Positions 8,394-18,132 are shown, numbered from the stretch's first letter. The stretch is 64,000 nucleotides of DNA from Parahoeflea alexandrii (GCF_027214025.1 NZ_JAPWHB010000004.1:552087-616086); one strand, 5' to 3'. Made by a program: numbers and translations. The notes: generated by a model not told the origin, from the letters alone.

Positions 8394-10259
8394 ATGAAAG
8401 TGAGTGCCCTGATGCCGAAGTCGATTCTGGACCATACGCCAGTCCGTGCGCCCGCAACGGCCCGGGGAAGCGAAGCCGCTCTCGGGAATCTGCCGGGCTG
8501 GAATCTCGGCGATCTCTATTCAGGTCCGGAGGCGCCCGAGTTCAAGGCAGATCTCGCCGCCGCGCGAACCGGCGCGGAAAGCTTCGAAACGCGCTGGAAG
8601 GGCAGGATCGCCGAAGCCGCCGGCAACACCGGCGATGAGGGCCTAGGCGCGGCAATCGAAGCCTACGAAAAGCTCGAGGAGTTGCTGGGCCGGATCATCT
8701 CATATGCAGGTCTTGCCTACTTCACCAACACCTCCGACCCGGCGATCGCCAAGTTCTATGGCGACGTGCAGAGCGCGATGACCGACATCAGCGCCCATCT
8801 TCTGTTCTTCGCGCTCGAACTCAACCGGATCGACGACGCCCTGATCGAGGAAAGTCTGAACCGGGATCCTCGCGCCGCCCGCTACACCCCCTGGATCCAT
8901 GACCTCAGGCTGGATCGGCCCTACCAGCTCGAAGACAGGATCGAGCAGCTATTCCATGAAAAGTCGATGACCGGGCATGCCGCCTGGAACCGGCTGTTCG
9001 ATGAAACCATGAGCAGCCTCGAATTCACCATCGATGATGAACCGCTGCCGCTCGAGGTCACCCTGTCGCTGTTGCAGGATGCCGATGGCGCAAAGCGCAA
9101 GAAAGCCGGCCTGGCGCTGGCCGCAACCTTCAAGGAAAACCTGCGCACCTTCACCCTGATCACCAACACGCTCGCCAAGGACAAGGAAATCTCCGACCGC
9201 TGGCGAGGCTTCGAAGACATCGCCGACAGCCGTCACCTGGCCAACCGGGTGGAGCGGCCAGTCGTTGACGCCCTCGCCCAGGCTGTCCGCGAAGCCAGCC
9301 CGCGGCTGTCGCATCGCTATTACGCCATGAAAGCCCGCTGGCTTGGACTGGAAAAGCTGGAATTCTGGGACCGCAATGCGCCCCTGCCGGAAACGCCGCG
9401 CGAAACCATCGCATGGGACGAGGCAAAGAACACGGTCCTGTCGGCCTATCACGGCTTTGCCCCCGAAATGGCCGACATCGCCCGCCGCTTCTTTGATCGC
9501 AGCTGGATCGACGCCCCGAGCCGTCCGGGCAAGATGTCGGGGGCATTCGCCCACCCGACCGTGCCTTCCGTTCACCCCTATGTGCTGGTCAATTACCTGG
9601 GCAAGCCCCGCGACGTGATGACGCTGGCGCATGAGCTTGGCCATGGGGTTCATCAGGTTCTGGCGGGCGCCCAGGGCGCGCTGATGTCGTCAACGCCGCT
9701 CACCCTTGCCGAGACCGCCTCGGTGTTTGGCGAAATGCTGACCTTCCGCGCCCTGCTCGAACGCACGACCGACCGCCGCGAACGCAAGGCCATGCTCGCC
9801 CAGAAGGTCGAGGACATGATCAACACCGTGGTCCGCCAGATCGCGTTCTACGAATTCGAAAGACGGGTGCACACCGCGCGCCGCGAAGGAGAGCTGACGT
9901 CGGAGCAACTTGGAAAACTCTGGCTGGACGTGCAGTCGGAAAGCCTCGGTCCGGCGGTCAACCTGTCGGAAGGATACGAGACCTTCTGGGCCTATATCCC
10001 GCATTTCATCCATTCGCCGTTCTATGTCTACGCCTACGCGTTCGGGGACTGTCTGGTGAACTCGCTCTACTCTGTCTACGAGAAAACCCCGGACGGGTTC
10101 CGCGAGCGCTATTTCGACATGCTCAAGGCCGGCGGCACCAAGCATCACACGGAACTTCTCGCGCCGTTCGGACTTGATGCATCGGATCCCGGTTTCTGGA
10201 ACCAGGGTCTTTCGATGATAGAGGGATTGATCGACGAACTCGATGCCATGGACGGCTGA
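8394..10259 (+). CDS. pepF: M3 family oligoendopeptidase F
   Basis: 621-aa cytosolic zinc metallopeptidase of the M3B (PepF) type, which degrades oligopeptides. The catalytic motif HELGH is visible in MTLAHELGHGVHQ (about residues 408-420), with the downstream Glu ligand in LAETASVFGEML. The N-terminal helical region (WNLGDLYSG start) and the C-terminal SEGYETFWAYIPHFIHSPFYVYAYAFG block are typical of the family. Length is normal. A start at codon 7 (8412) is possible. The gene is divergent from the sigma-54 regulator across about 170 bp. Confidence 0.95.
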   Translation: MKVSALMPKSILDHTPVRAPATARGSEAALGNLPGWNLGDLYSGPEAPEFKADLAAARTGAESFETRWKGRIAEAAGNTGDEGLGAAIEAYEKLEELLGRIISYAGLAYFTNTSDPAIAKFYGDVQSAMTDISAHLLFFALELNRIDDALIEESLNRDPRAARYTPWIHDLRLDRPYQLEDRIEQLFHEKSMTGHAAWNRLFDETMSSLEFTIDDEPLPLEVTLSLLQDADGAKRKKAGLALAATFKENLRTFTLITNTLAKDKEISDRWRGFEDIADSRHLANRVERPVVDALAQAVREASPRLSHRYYAMKARWLGLEKLEFWDRNAPLPETPRETIAWDEAKNTVLSAYHGFAPEMADIARRFFDRSWIDAPSRPGKMSGAFAHPTVPSVHPYVLVNYLGKPRDVMTLAHELGHGVHQVLAGAQGALMSSTPLTLAETASVFGEMLTFRALLERTTDRRERKAMLAQKVEDMINTVVRQIAFYEFERRVHTARREGELTSEQLGKLWLDVQSESLGPAVNLSEGYETFWAYIPHFIHSPFYVYAYAFGDCLVNSLYSVYEKTPDGFRERYFDMLKAGGTKHHTELLAPFGLDASDPGFWNQGLSMIEGLIDELDAMDG

Positions 10260-10353
10260 CCCGTCTGATTTCGCTTTATTGTAACAGAGAAGTATGGTTT
10301 AGCCGCCGCAATCGCCGCAGACGGCTGCAGCGCCATTTTTTGGAGCGAATGAC

Positions 10354-11805
10354 ATGTCCCACGAGGATTATCCGGTTTACGGGGAAATCACCGGCCCGAT
10401 CGTGATGATCGGTTTCGGCTCCATCGGCCGAGGCACCCTCCCGCTCATCGAACGTCACTTCAAGTTCGACAAGAGCAGGATGGTTGTGATCGACCCGCGC
10501 GACGATGCTGCCGACATGGAGATCCTCGCCCAGCACGGCATCCGGCACGTCAAGGCGCATGTGACCAAGGACAATTACAAGGAACTGCTCAAGCCGCTGC
10601 TCACTGAGGGCGGTGGCCAGGGCTTCTGCGTCAACCTCTCCGTCGACACCGGTTCGGTCGACCTGATGAAGCTGTGCCGCAAACTCGATGTTCTCTACAT
10701 CGACACCGTGGTCGAGCCGTGGCTCGGCTTCTACTTCGACAAGAACATGAAGAATTCCGAGCGCACGAATTACGCCCTGCGCGAGACCATGCGCCACGAG
10801 AAGAAGAAGAACCCCGGCGGCACCACCGCCGTGTCCACCTGCGGCGCCAACCCCGGCATGGTGTCCTGGTTCGTCAAGCAAGCTCTGGTCAACCTCGCCA
10901 ATAATCTCGGCATCAAGTTCGAGGAGCCCGACCAGCACGACCGTGAAGGCTGGGCCAAGCTGATGAAGAAGGTCGGCGTCAAGGGCGTCCACATCGCCGA
11001 GCGCGATACCCAGCTGACCAAGACGCCCAAGCCGCTCAACGTCTTCTGGAACACCTGGTCGGTGGAAGGCTTTATTTCCGAGGGGCTGCAGCCGGCCGAA
11101 CTCGGCTGGGGCACCCATGAAAACTGGATGCCGAAAAACGCCAAGAAGCATAAGAAAGGCTGCAAGGCGGCGATCTATCTCGAGCAGCCCGGCGCCAACA
11201 CGCGGGTTCGTACTTGGTGCCCGACTCCCGGCCCGCAATACGGCTTCCTCGTCACCCACAACGAGTCGATCTCGATTGCCGACTATTTCACTGTCAAGAA
11301 CAAGGACGGCGACGTCACCTACCGCCCGACCTGCCACTATGCCTATCATCCGGCCAATGACGCCGTGCTGTCGCTGCACGAGATGTTTGGCAATGGCGGC
11401 AACGCCCAGCCGGTCCTGCACGTGCTCGACGAAAACGAGCTGGTCGAGGGTCTCGATGAGCTCGGCGTGCTGCTCTATGGTCACGACAAGAACGCCTACT
11501 GGTATGGCTCGCGCCTGTCGCTGGAGGAAACCCGCCGGCTCGCCCCCTATCAGAACGCCACCGGCATGCAGGTCACCTCGGCCGTGCTCGCCGGCATGGT
11601 CTGGGCGCTGGAAAACCCGCAGGCAGGCATCGTCGAGGCCGACGAGATCGACTACAAGCGCTGCCTCGAAGTGCAGACGCCCTATCTCGGGCCGGTCGAA
11701 GGTCACTACACCGACTGGACACCACTTGATGGCCGTCCGGGACTGTTCCCGGAAGACATCGACAAGAGCGATCCCTGGCAGTTCCGCAACGTCCTGGTCC
11801 ACTAG
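10354..11805 (+). CDS. hss: homospermidine synthase
   Basis: 483-aa NAD-dependent homospermidine synthase, making sym-homospermidine from putrescine (with spermidine as possible donor), the polyamine typical of Rhizobiales. The N-terminal Rossmann motif MIGFGSIGRGTLPLIERH binds NAD. The body carries the saccharopine-dehydrogenase-like blocks YIDTVVEPWLGFY, VSTCGANPGMVSWFVKQAL and GWGTHENWMP. The sequence is collinear and full length. TTGGAG lies about 7 nt before the ATG. A GC-rich hairpin follows the stop. Confidence 0.97.
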   Translation: MSHEDYPVYGEITGPIVMIGFGSIGRGTLPLIERHFKFDKSRMVVIDPRDDAADMEILAQHGIRHVKAHVTKDNYKELLKPLLTEGGGQGFCVNLSVDTGSVDLMKLCRKLDVLYIDTVVEPWLGFYFDKNMKNSERTNYALRETMRHEKKKNPGGTTAVSTCGANPGMVSWFVKQALVNLANNLGIKFEEPDQHDREGWAKLMKKVGVKGVHIAERDTQLTKTPKPLNVFWNTWSVEGFISEGLQPAELGWGTHENWMPKNAKKHKKGCKAAIYLEQPGANTRVRTWCPTPGPQYGFLVTHNESISIADYFTVKNKDGDVTYRPTCHYAYHPANDAVLSLHEMFGNGGNAQPVLHVLDENELVEGLDELGVLLYGHDKNAYWYGSRLSLEETRRLAPYQNATGMQVTSAVLAGMVWALENPQAGIVEADEIDYKRCLEVQTPYLGPVEGHYTDWTPLDGRPGLFPEDIDKSDPWQFRNVLVH

Positions 11806-11825
11806 ACTCGAGATCGGCTTCGACC

Positions 11826-11868
11826 GCCGGCCGGGCCGCAAGGCCCGCCGGCAAGGTGCTGCCTTGCT
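11826..11868 (+). terminator. possible terminator after hss
   Basis: A GC-rich stem with one bulge (GCCGGCCGGGCC / GGCCCGCCGGC, about 11826-11851) is followed by a smaller stem GCAAGG/CCTTGC (11851-11867) and a short TTTC. The U-tract is weak, so this may only attenuate transcription. Confidence 0.4.
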
Positions 11869-11940
11869 TTCAACACGCCGGCGCTGCATTCTTTCATAGA
11901 TGGAATCATATTGATGACGGCTCGAGGGGAACACCGGATC

Positions 11941-12303
11941 ATGAACCTAAATCGCATCATCGTCATTGGCGCACTTGCCGGTTTGCTTGCCGCCTGTCAG
12001 TCGGCGACCTACTCGCCCCGTCCCGTGGAAGTGCAGCCGCAGGGGATCGATGGCCAGTGGACCGACCCCAACGGCATCATATCCAGCTTCTACAATGGCC
12101 GCTTCGAAACCCGCACCACCGACACCAACTCGTTGCTGGCGGAGGGGTCCTATCGCTACGTGTCGGATCAGATCGTCGAGATCGAGCTGACTTCGCTGCT
12201 GCGGCAGACCACCTCGCGGGTCAATTGCGCGCTTGCCACCCCGTCGCAGCTCAACTGCACCTCGTCCACGGGTGCCCAGTTCACCCTGGTACGCCGCATC
12301 TAA
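11941..12303 (+). CDS. omp10: outer membrane lipoprotein Omp10
   Basis: 120-aa lipoprotein. The signal sequence MNLNRIIVIGALAGLLAAC carries a lipobox (LLAAC) with the lipidated Cys at residue 19. The mature part contains IDGQWTDPNGIISSFYNGRFETRTTDTN and TSRVNCALATPSQLNCTSS, a pattern I recognise from Brucella Omp10, a small surface lipoprotein conserved in Rhizobiales. Two mature cysteines flank the LATPSQLN loop and could pair. The ORF extends upstream to 11911, but the lipobox context points to the ATG at 11941. Confidence 0.88.
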   Translation: MNLNRIIVIGALAGLLAACQSATYSPRPVEVQPQGIDGQWTDPNGIISSFYNGRFETRTTDTNSLLAEGSYRYVSDQIVEIELTSLLRQTTSRVNCALATPSQLNCTSSTGAQFTLVRRI

Positions 12304-12322
12304 GCAAGCACAGGCCCCTGTC

Positions 12323-13576
12323 ATGACCAGCCATTTCGATGATCGCGAAACGCGTGCGCCCGAAATCCGCGAACAGCAGACGTTTGAGGGCCTGAGGACA
12401 CTGTTGAGCCGCAGCCTCAAGCGGCTTCCCGCACTCGATGCCTGGCTCGGTCATCCGGATCCCGCAAGTCTTGTCGACCGGCCTGCCCTGGCCGCACTTC
12501 CGGTCCTGCGCAAGCCGGATCTGATGCAGATGCAGGAGGCCAATCCGCCGTTCGGTGGCCTCGCCGATCCAGATGCGCTCAAGGGCAACCGCGTCTTCAT
12601 GTCACCTGGCCCGGTCTGGGAACCGCAGGGCCTTGGCGCCGACCCCTGGTCCGCGGCGCGCGCGCTGTTCGCCGCGGGGTTTCGTTCCGGTGATCTGGTC
12701 CACAACAGCCTTGCCTATCACATGACCCCTGGCGGCTTCATTCTCGACGAGGGCGCACGCGCTCTGGGCTGCCTGGTGTTTCCCGCCGGCGTTGGCAACA
12801 CCGAAGCCCAGGTCGACGCGGCCAGGAGACTGAAACCCTCGGGCTTCACCGGAACGCCGGATTACCTCAAGACCATCCTCGAAAAAGCCGACGAGCTGGG
12901 CAGCGATCTCTCGTCTATCAAGCGTGCACTGGTCTCGGGCGGGGCGCTGTTTCCCTCCTTGCGTCAGTATTATGCAGATCGTGGCGTATCGGTGCTTCAG
13001 AGCTACGCCACCGCCGATCTTGGTGTGATTGCCTACGAGAGTGCCAATGCCGATGGCGCGCCGCATCCGGGCATGATCGTCAACGAGAACATGATCGTCG
13101 AAATCGTCCGTCCCGGCACCGGCGATCCGGTGCCCGAGGGCGAGGTCGGCGAACTCGTGGTGACCACCCTCAATCCCGGCTACCCACTGATCCGTTTCGG
13201 CACCGGCGATCTGTCGGCGATCCTGCCTGGCCTGTCGCCTTGCGGCCGGACGGCTCCCCGCATCCAGGGCTGGATGGGCCGCGCCGACCAGCGCACCAAG
13301 ATCAAGGGCATGTTCGTCGATCCCAAGCAGGTGGCCGAAATCCTCAAGGCGCATCCCGAGATTGGCCGGGCGCGTCTGGTCGTCAGCCGCTCCAATGATG
13401 CCGATGTGATGACCCTCAGGGTTGAGCCGGCAGCCGGCGCCGCTCCCGTGGCCAGCGACATCGAGGCGACATTGACGGCCATCGCCAAACTCCGCGGAAC
13501 GGTGGAAATCGTCGCCCCTTCAAGCCTGCCCAATGACGGCAAGGTGATTGCCGACGAGCGCGATTACACGGCTTGA
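12323..13576 (+). CDS. phenylacetate-CoA ligase family AMP-binding protein (degenerate P-loop)
   Basis: 417 aa, related to PaaK-like adenylate-forming enzymes by size and by the C-terminal blocks SYATADLGVIAYES, GEVGELVVTTLNPGYPLIRFGTGDLSAILPG and GRADQRTKIKGMFVDP (hinge and K-G region). The usual Ser/Thr/Gly-rich P-loop (SSGTTGxP) is not evident. At its place there is FMSPGPVWEPQG. The gene either belongs to a divergent acyl-CoA ligase subfamily or activates its acid differently. The ATG at 12323 lies 20 bp after omp10. The 12233 start overlaps omp10 and is disfavoured. Substrate unknown. Confidence 0.78.
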   Translation: MTSHFDDRETRAPEIREQQTFEGLRTLLSRSLKRLPALDAWLGHPDPASLVDRPALAALPVLRKPDLMQMQEANPPFGGLADPDALKGNRVFMSPGPVWEPQGLGADPWSAARALFAAGFRSGDLVHNSLAYHMTPGGFILDEGARALGCLVFPAGVGNTEAQVDAARRLKPSGFTGTPDYLKTILEKADELGSDLSSIKRALVSGGALFPSLRQYYADRGVSVLQSYATADLGVIAYESANADGAPHPGMIVNENMIVEIVRPGTGDPVPEGEVGELVVTTLNPGYPLIRFGTGDLSAILPGLSPCGRTAPRIQGWMGRADQRTKIKGMFVDPKQVAEILKAHPEIGRARLVVSRSNDADVMTLRVEPAAGAAPVASDIEATLTAIAKLRGTVEIVAPSSLPNDGKVIADERDYTA

Positions 13577-13587
13577 ATCCAGCCAAA

Positions 13588-13605
13588 ATATCGCCCCGGC
13601 GATAT
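13588..13605. promoter_or_regulatory. ATATCGCC dyad upstream of 5'-nucleotidase
   Basis: ATATCGCCCCGGCGATAT is a perfect dyad with 8-nt arms and a 2-nt centre. It lies 12 bp after the AMP-binding gene and about 110 bp before the nucleotidase start. It may be an operator. There is no U-tract, so it is a poor terminator. Confidence 0.35.
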
Positions 13606-13716
13606 CCGGCACTTGAAGTTCCCTGCCGTTAGTGAAACCATCCCGCCAAGCCTGCCGTGAGCGTCCGCAAGGGCTGGCTCTGGCACGCTGTGAGCAGCGA
13701 AACAGGGAGCTATTCC

Positions 13717-15669
13717 ATGAACAAAATCATCAAGCGTGCTTTGTTGACCGTATCGGTCCTCGGAGTGACGTCAGGCGCGGCCTTCGCCGACTATACCTTG
13801 ACGATCATGCACATCAATGACTGGCACAGCCGTATCGAATCCAACAACAAGTACGAATCCACCTGCTCGGCAGAAGACGAGACCGAAGGCAAGTGCTTCG
13901 GTGGCGCCGCGCGCCTGGTGACGGCTATCGCCGATCGCCGCAAGGCGCTTGAGGGCGAGAATGTCCTGCTGCTCAACGGCGGCGACAACTTCCAGGGCTC
14001 GTTGTTCTACACCACCTACAAGGGTGCGGTCGAAGCCGAATTCCTCAACCAGATGAAATTCGATGCCATGACTGTCGGCAACCATGAATTTGACGACGGC
14101 GAAGAGGCACTGGTTCCATTCCTCGACGTGATCGCGTTCCCGGTTCTGTCCGCCAACGTTGCGGCCAGCGCATCGTCGAAGGTCGGCGACCGTATCAAGC
14201 CGTCGATCGTGCTCGAAGTCGGTGGCGAGAAGATCGGTATTGTCGGTGCCGTCACCAACGACACTCCGGAGATTGCCTCTCCCGGCCCCAACATCCTGAT
14301 TGCCGATGACATCAACACAATCACTGCCGAAGTCGAAAAGCTTCAGGCCCAGGGCATCAACAAGATCATTGCGCTGACCCATGTCGGCTACCCGCGCGAC
14401 AAGGAAATGATCGCGAAGATCCCGGGCGTCGATGTCGTCGTCGGTGGCCATTCGCACTCGCTTCTGTCCAACACCGACGAAAAGGCCGAAGGGCCCTATC
14501 CGACGATGATCGACAACCCCGAGGGCTACAAGGTGCCGGTGACGCAGGCAGCGTCCTACTCGAAATATCTTGGCGAATTCTCGGTCACCTTCGATGACAA
14601 TGGCGTGGTGAAGGAAGCCAAGGGCGATCCGATCCTGCTCGACAGCTCGATTGTACCCGATGAGGGAGTTCTGGCGCGCATCAAGGAACTCGGCGCGCCG
14701 ATCGAAGAGCTCAAGACAAAGCTCGTTTCCGCATCCACCTCGGATATCGACGGCAGCCGCGACACCTGCCGTGCCGGCGAATGCTCGATGGGCAATCTCG
14801 TTGCCGACGCCATGCTCGACCGGGTCGGCGATCAGGGTGTAACCATTGCCATCCAGAATGGCGGCGGTCTCCGCGCCTCGATCGATTCAGGCGAAATCAC
14901 CATGGGCGAAGTGCTCAATGTGCTGCCGTTCCAGAACACGTTGGCGACCTTTGAACTCAAGGGGTCCGATGTTGTCGCCGCTCTCGAAAATGGCGTCAGC
15001 CAGATCGAAGAAGGCGCTGGCCGCTTCGCACAGGTCGCAGGACTTCGCTACACCTTTGACAAGACCGCCGAGCCAGGCTCCCGCATCGTTTCGGTCGACG
15101 TCAAGAAGGGCGACGGCTTCGAGCCGATGGACCCGGCAGCCACCTACATGGTTGCAACCAACAACTACATGCGTGGTGGCGGCGACGGCTACTCGATCTT
15201 CAAGTCGGGCGGCATGAATGCCTATGACTACGGTCCGGGCCTTGAACAGGTGGTCGCGGACTATCTTGCCAAGAACAATCCCTACACGCCGTACACCGAT
15301 GGGCGTGTGATGGCGGCTGCGGAAAAGCCGATGGAAGCCGCCGCTCCGGCCGCTGAAGCCGCACCTGCAGCCGAAGCAGTGCAGGTGCCCGAGCCGCTGC
15401 CCGGATTCAAGGATCTGACCACGTCAGCACCGATGATTTCCGGGGAAGCTGCACCGGCTGAAGGCGCAGCGATGACCAAGGAAGAGCCCGCCGCAGATGC
15501 GGCGATGTCAGGCAAGGAGCACGTTGTGGCTTCCGGCGACAACCTGTGGGACCTCGCCAAGACCTATTACGGCGATGCCACAATGTGGACCAGGATTGCG
15601 GAAGCCAATCCATCGGCGGATCCGAAAAATCTTGTAATCGGCGAAAAGCTCTCGATCCCCGCCAAGTGA
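13717..15669 (+). CDS. 5'-nucleotidase/metallophosphatase with C-terminal LysM
   Basis: About 650 aa, exported (signal MNKIIKRALLTVSVLGVTSGAAFA). The N-terminal metallophosphoesterase domain has IMHINDWHSR, NGGDNFQGS, VGNHEFDDG and VVGGHSHSLL (dinuclear metal ligands). The C-terminal nucleotidase domain has QNGGGLRASIDSGEIT and NNYMRGGGDGYSIF. An Ala/Glu/Pro linker (about residues 550-600) leads to a single LysM (VASGDNLWDLAKTYYGDATMW, ending LSIPAK). The LysM tail should tether the enzyme to peptidoglycan, unlike ordinary UshA-type periplasmic nucleotidases. AGGGAG lies about 7 nt before the ATG at 13717. Confidence 0.92.
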   Translation: MNKIIKRALLTVSVLGVTSGAAFADYTLTIMHINDWHSRIESNNKYESTCSAEDETEGKCFGGAARLVTAIADRRKALEGENVLLLNGGDNFQGSLFYTTYKGAVEAEFLNQMKFDAMTVGNHEFDDGEEALVPFLDVIAFPVLSANVAASASSKVGDRIKPSIVLEVGGEKIGIVGAVTNDTPEIASPGPNILIADDINTITAEVEKLQAQGINKIIALTHVGYPRDKEMIAKIPGVDVVVGGHSHSLLSNTDEKAEGPYPTMIDNPEGYKVPVTQAASYSKYLGEFSVTFDDNGVVKEAKGDPILLDSSIVPDEGVLARIKELGAPIEELKTKLVSASTSDIDGSRDTCRAGECSMGNLVADAMLDRVGDQGVTIAIQNGGGLRASIDSGEITMGEVLNVLPFQNTLATFELKGSDVVAALENGVSQIEEGAGRFAQVAGLRYTFDKTAEPGSRIVSVDVKKGDGFEPMDPAATYMVATNNYMRGGGDGYSIFKSGGMNAYDYGPGLEQVVADYLAKNNPYTPYTDGRVMAAAEKPMEAAAPAAEAAPAAEAVQVPEPLPGFKDLTTSAPMISGEAAPAEGAAMTKEEPAADAAMSGKEHVVASGDNLWDLAKTYYGDATMWTRIAEANPSADPKNLVIGEKLSIPAK

Positions 15670-15690
15670 TTTTGCAGTCAGCATGAAGAG

Positions 15691-15720
15691 AGGGCCCGGT
15701 TTTCCGGGCCCTTTTGTTTT
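15691..15720 (+). terminator. Rho-independent terminator after 5'-nucleotidase
   Basis: A perfect 9-bp stem AGGGCCCGG / CCGGGCCCT (15691-15699, 15704-15712) with a TTTT loop is followed by TTTGTTTT, 21 bp after the stop codon. Confidence 0.92.
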
Positions 15721-15898
15721 GCGGATTTTGTAAAAAAGCCGCATCCCCTGAAGATTGATTTGTCGTTTGATGTGTCTATGTTCCCGCTCAACGGCTGATC
15801 GGCTGCCGTAGCGGCCGGCGCCAAAGCGCCTTGTCCGCCCGGTGCCGGTCGGGCAAGACCGAAAAACACTCGAATGGAATGCGACCTTGAACAGCCCC

Positions 15899-16951
15899 AT
15901 GATCCTGACTGAAGAACAGAGCCGCGCTGTGGGCGAGTTGCCCCCCCAGCATCCGCCGGTGAAAATCCAGAAAGTCGGAGTGCTGATCGTCAATCTCGGA
16001 ACCCCGGACGGTACCGATTACAAATCCATGCGGCGCTATCTCAAGGAGTTCCTCACCGACAGGCGGGTGATCGAGTGGTCGCGTTTCCTCTGGTACCCGA
16101 TCCTGTTCGGCATCGTTCTCAACACCCGTCCGGGACGCGTCGGCAAGGCCTATGAGGAGATCTGGAACAAGGATCTCGATGAGAGCTATCTGCGAACCTA
16201 CACCCGCAACCAGTCGGACAGGCTCGGCGAGATGCTCGCCTCCCACCCTTCCGTGATGGTCGACTGGGCCATGCGCTACGGCCAGCCATCCATTTCCGAC
16301 AAGCTCAATGCCCTCAAGGACGCCGGCTGCGACCGGATCGTGCTGTTTCCGCTCTACCCGCAATATGCCGCCGCCACCACGGCGACGGTCAACGACAAGG
16401 CCTTCGAGGCGTTGATGAAGATGCGCTGGCAGCCGGCGCTCAGGACCGTCCCGCCCTATCACGACGATCCGGCCTATATCGAGGCGATCGCCCAATCGAT
16501 CGAAACCCATGTCGCCGGTCTCGATTGGGATCCGGAGATCCTGCTGATGTCGTTCCACGGCATTCCGCAATCCTATTTCCTCAAGGGCGACCCCTATCAT
16601 TGCCAGTGCCTGAAGACAGCGCGCCTGGTGCGTGAGCGGCTGGGCTGGCCCAAGGAAAAGCTGATGCCGACGTTCCAGTCGCGCTTCGGTCCGGAAGAGT
16701 GGCTGCAGCCATACACCGACAAGACTGTTGAAAAACTGGCGAAGGAGGGCGTAAAGCGCATCGCCGTGATCAATCCGGGCTTCGTCTCCGATTGTCTTGA
16801 AACGCTTGAGGAGATCGCCGGTGAAGCCGGCGAGATCTTCCACGAGAACGGCGGCGAACACTTTACCCACATCCCCTGCCTCAACGACAGCGACGGCGGA
16901 ATGAAGGTGCTCGAAGCCGTTGTCCGCCGCGAACTCCAGGGCTGGATCTGA
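15899..16951 (+). CDS. hemH: ferrochelatase
   Basis: About 350 aa. It inserts ferrous iron into protoporphyrin IX, the last step of haem synthesis. Diagnostic blocks: VGVLIVNLGTPDGTD near the N-terminus, KEFLTDRRVIEW, LYPQYAAATTATV, LLMSFHGIPQSY (catalytic His), YHCQCLKTARLVRERL, TFQSRFGPEEWLQPYT and the signature GFVSDCLETLEEI. Length matches alphaproteobacterial HemH. The start is uncertain: the ATG at 15899 is used, but the frame is open to a GTG at 15842. The clear terminator at 15.7 kb separates it from the upstream gene. Confidence 0.95.
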   Translation: MILTEEQSRAVGELPPQHPPVKIQKVGVLIVNLGTPDGTDYKSMRRYLKEFLTDRRVIEWSRFLWYPILFGIVLNTRPGRVGKAYEEIWNKDLDESYLRTYTRNQSDRLGEMLASHPSVMVDWAMRYGQPSISDKLNALKDAGCDRIVLFPLYPQYAAATTATVNDKAFEALMKMRWQPALRTVPPYHDDPAYIEAIAQSIETHVAGLDWDPEILLMSFHGIPQSYFLKGDPYHCQCLKTARLVRERLGWPKEKLMPTFQSRFGPEEWLQPYTDKTVEKLAKEGVKRIAVINPGFVSDCLETLEEIAGEAGEIFHENGGEHFTHIPCLNDSDGGMKVLEAVVRRELQGWI

Positions 16952-17103
16952 AGTCAGCCCCGCGCTCCATCGAGGCCGTGCCGGGCAATCCGGAGGCCAA
17001 GATAATGCCCAAGGAAGATTGCAAGCGCTGGCCAGACCCACTACCTGTTTAGGAAGGCGGCGCTGGCCCGCACATCAATTCCGGGCAGAGGAGATCTTCG
17101 GGC

Positions 17104-18132
17104 ATGTTGGGACTGGATATCACGGTCATTGTCGTCGTTGTCATTGCGATCCTGGTTCTGTTCTCCGGGGTCAAGACGGTGCCGCAGGGCTACGCCTACA
17201 CGGTTGAACGGTTTGGACGCTACACCCGCACGCTGACGCCGGGCCTGAACATCATCGTCCCGTTCATCGACCGCATCGGCCGCAAGATAAACATCATGGA
17301 GCAGGTGCTCGACATTCCCACCCAGGAAGTCATCACCCGCGACAACGCCTCCGTCTCCGCGGACGCGGTCTCGTTTTACCAGGTGCTCAACGCCGCGGAG
17401 GCCGCCTATCAGGTCTCCGATCTTGAACAGGCGCTGCTCAACCTGACCATGACCAACATCCGCTCGGTGATGGGATCAATGGATCTTGACGAGCTGTTGT
17501 CCAACCGCGATGCCATCAACGACCGTCTGCTGCGCGTGGTCGACCAAGCGGCCGCTCCCTGGGGCATCAAGATCACCCGTGTCGAGATCAAGGACATTGC
17601 TCCCCCCGTCGACCTGGTCGAAGCCATGGGCCGGCAGATGAAGGCCGAGCGCGAGAAGCGCGCCGACGTTCTGGAAGCCGAAGGCTCGCGCAACGCCCAG
17701 ATCCTGCGTGCCGAAGGCGCCAAGCAATCCGCGATTCTCGAGGCGGAAGGCCGCCGCGACGCCGCCTTCCGCGACGCAGAGGCCCGCGAACGCCTTGCCG
17801 AGGCCGAAGCCAAGGCCACCCAGATGATGTCGACGGCAATCGCTGAAGGCGACATCACCGCGATCAACTATTTCGTTGCGCAGAAATACACCGAGGCGCT
17901 GGGCCAGATTGCCTCGGCACCGAACCAGAAGGTCATCCTGATGCCGCTGGAAGCCTCGTCGCTGATCGGTTCGCTGGGTGGCATCGGCGCGATCGCGCAG
18001 GAAGTGTTCGGCAGGGATGGCGGCAATGCAGCCGCCCCGGGCCCGAGACGCGCCCCCGCCCAACCGCCGCGCCAGCCACGCGCAACGACGCCGGGCTATC
18101 CCACCGGCCCGCAGGGAGAGCAGGACACATGA
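17104..18132 (+). CDS. SPFH/band 7 (stomatin-like) membrane protein
   Basis: 342 aa. An N-terminal transmembrane segment ([21 protein letters not shown]) is followed by the SPFH domain ([56 protein letters not shown]). A long charged coiled coil follows ([18 protein letters not shown]), then a conserved C-terminal part and a Pro/Arg-rich tail. This is the paraslipin/QmcA type, which oligomerises at the inner membrane and is linked to membrane quality control. The stop overlaps the NfeD start by 4 nt (ATGA), the usual SPFH-NfeD operon. A GAGGAG-like ribosome site precedes the ATG. Confidence 0.94.
   Translation: MLGLDITVIVVVVIAILVLFSGVKTVPQGYAYTVERFGRYTRTLTPGLNIIVPFIDRIGRKINIMEQVLDIPTQEVITRDNASVSADAVSFYQVLNAAEAAYQVSDLEQALLNLTMTNIRSVMGSMDLDELLSNRDAINDRLLRVVDQAAAPWGIKITRVEIKDIAPPVDLVEAMGRQMKAEREKRADVLEAEGSRNAQILRAEGAKQSAILEAEGRRDAAFRDAEARERLAEAEAKATQMMSTAIAEGDITAINYFVAQKYTEALGQIASAPNQKVILMPLEASSLIGSLGGIGAIAQEVFGRDGGNAAAPGPRRAPAQPPRQPRATTPGYPTGPQGEQDT

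Noticed and set aside
10276..11934. 552-aa open frame on the minus strand
   Set aside because: It lies wholly antisense to homospermidine synthase and adjoining DNA. Composition follows the complement of codon usage in the real gene and no protein motifs are visible.
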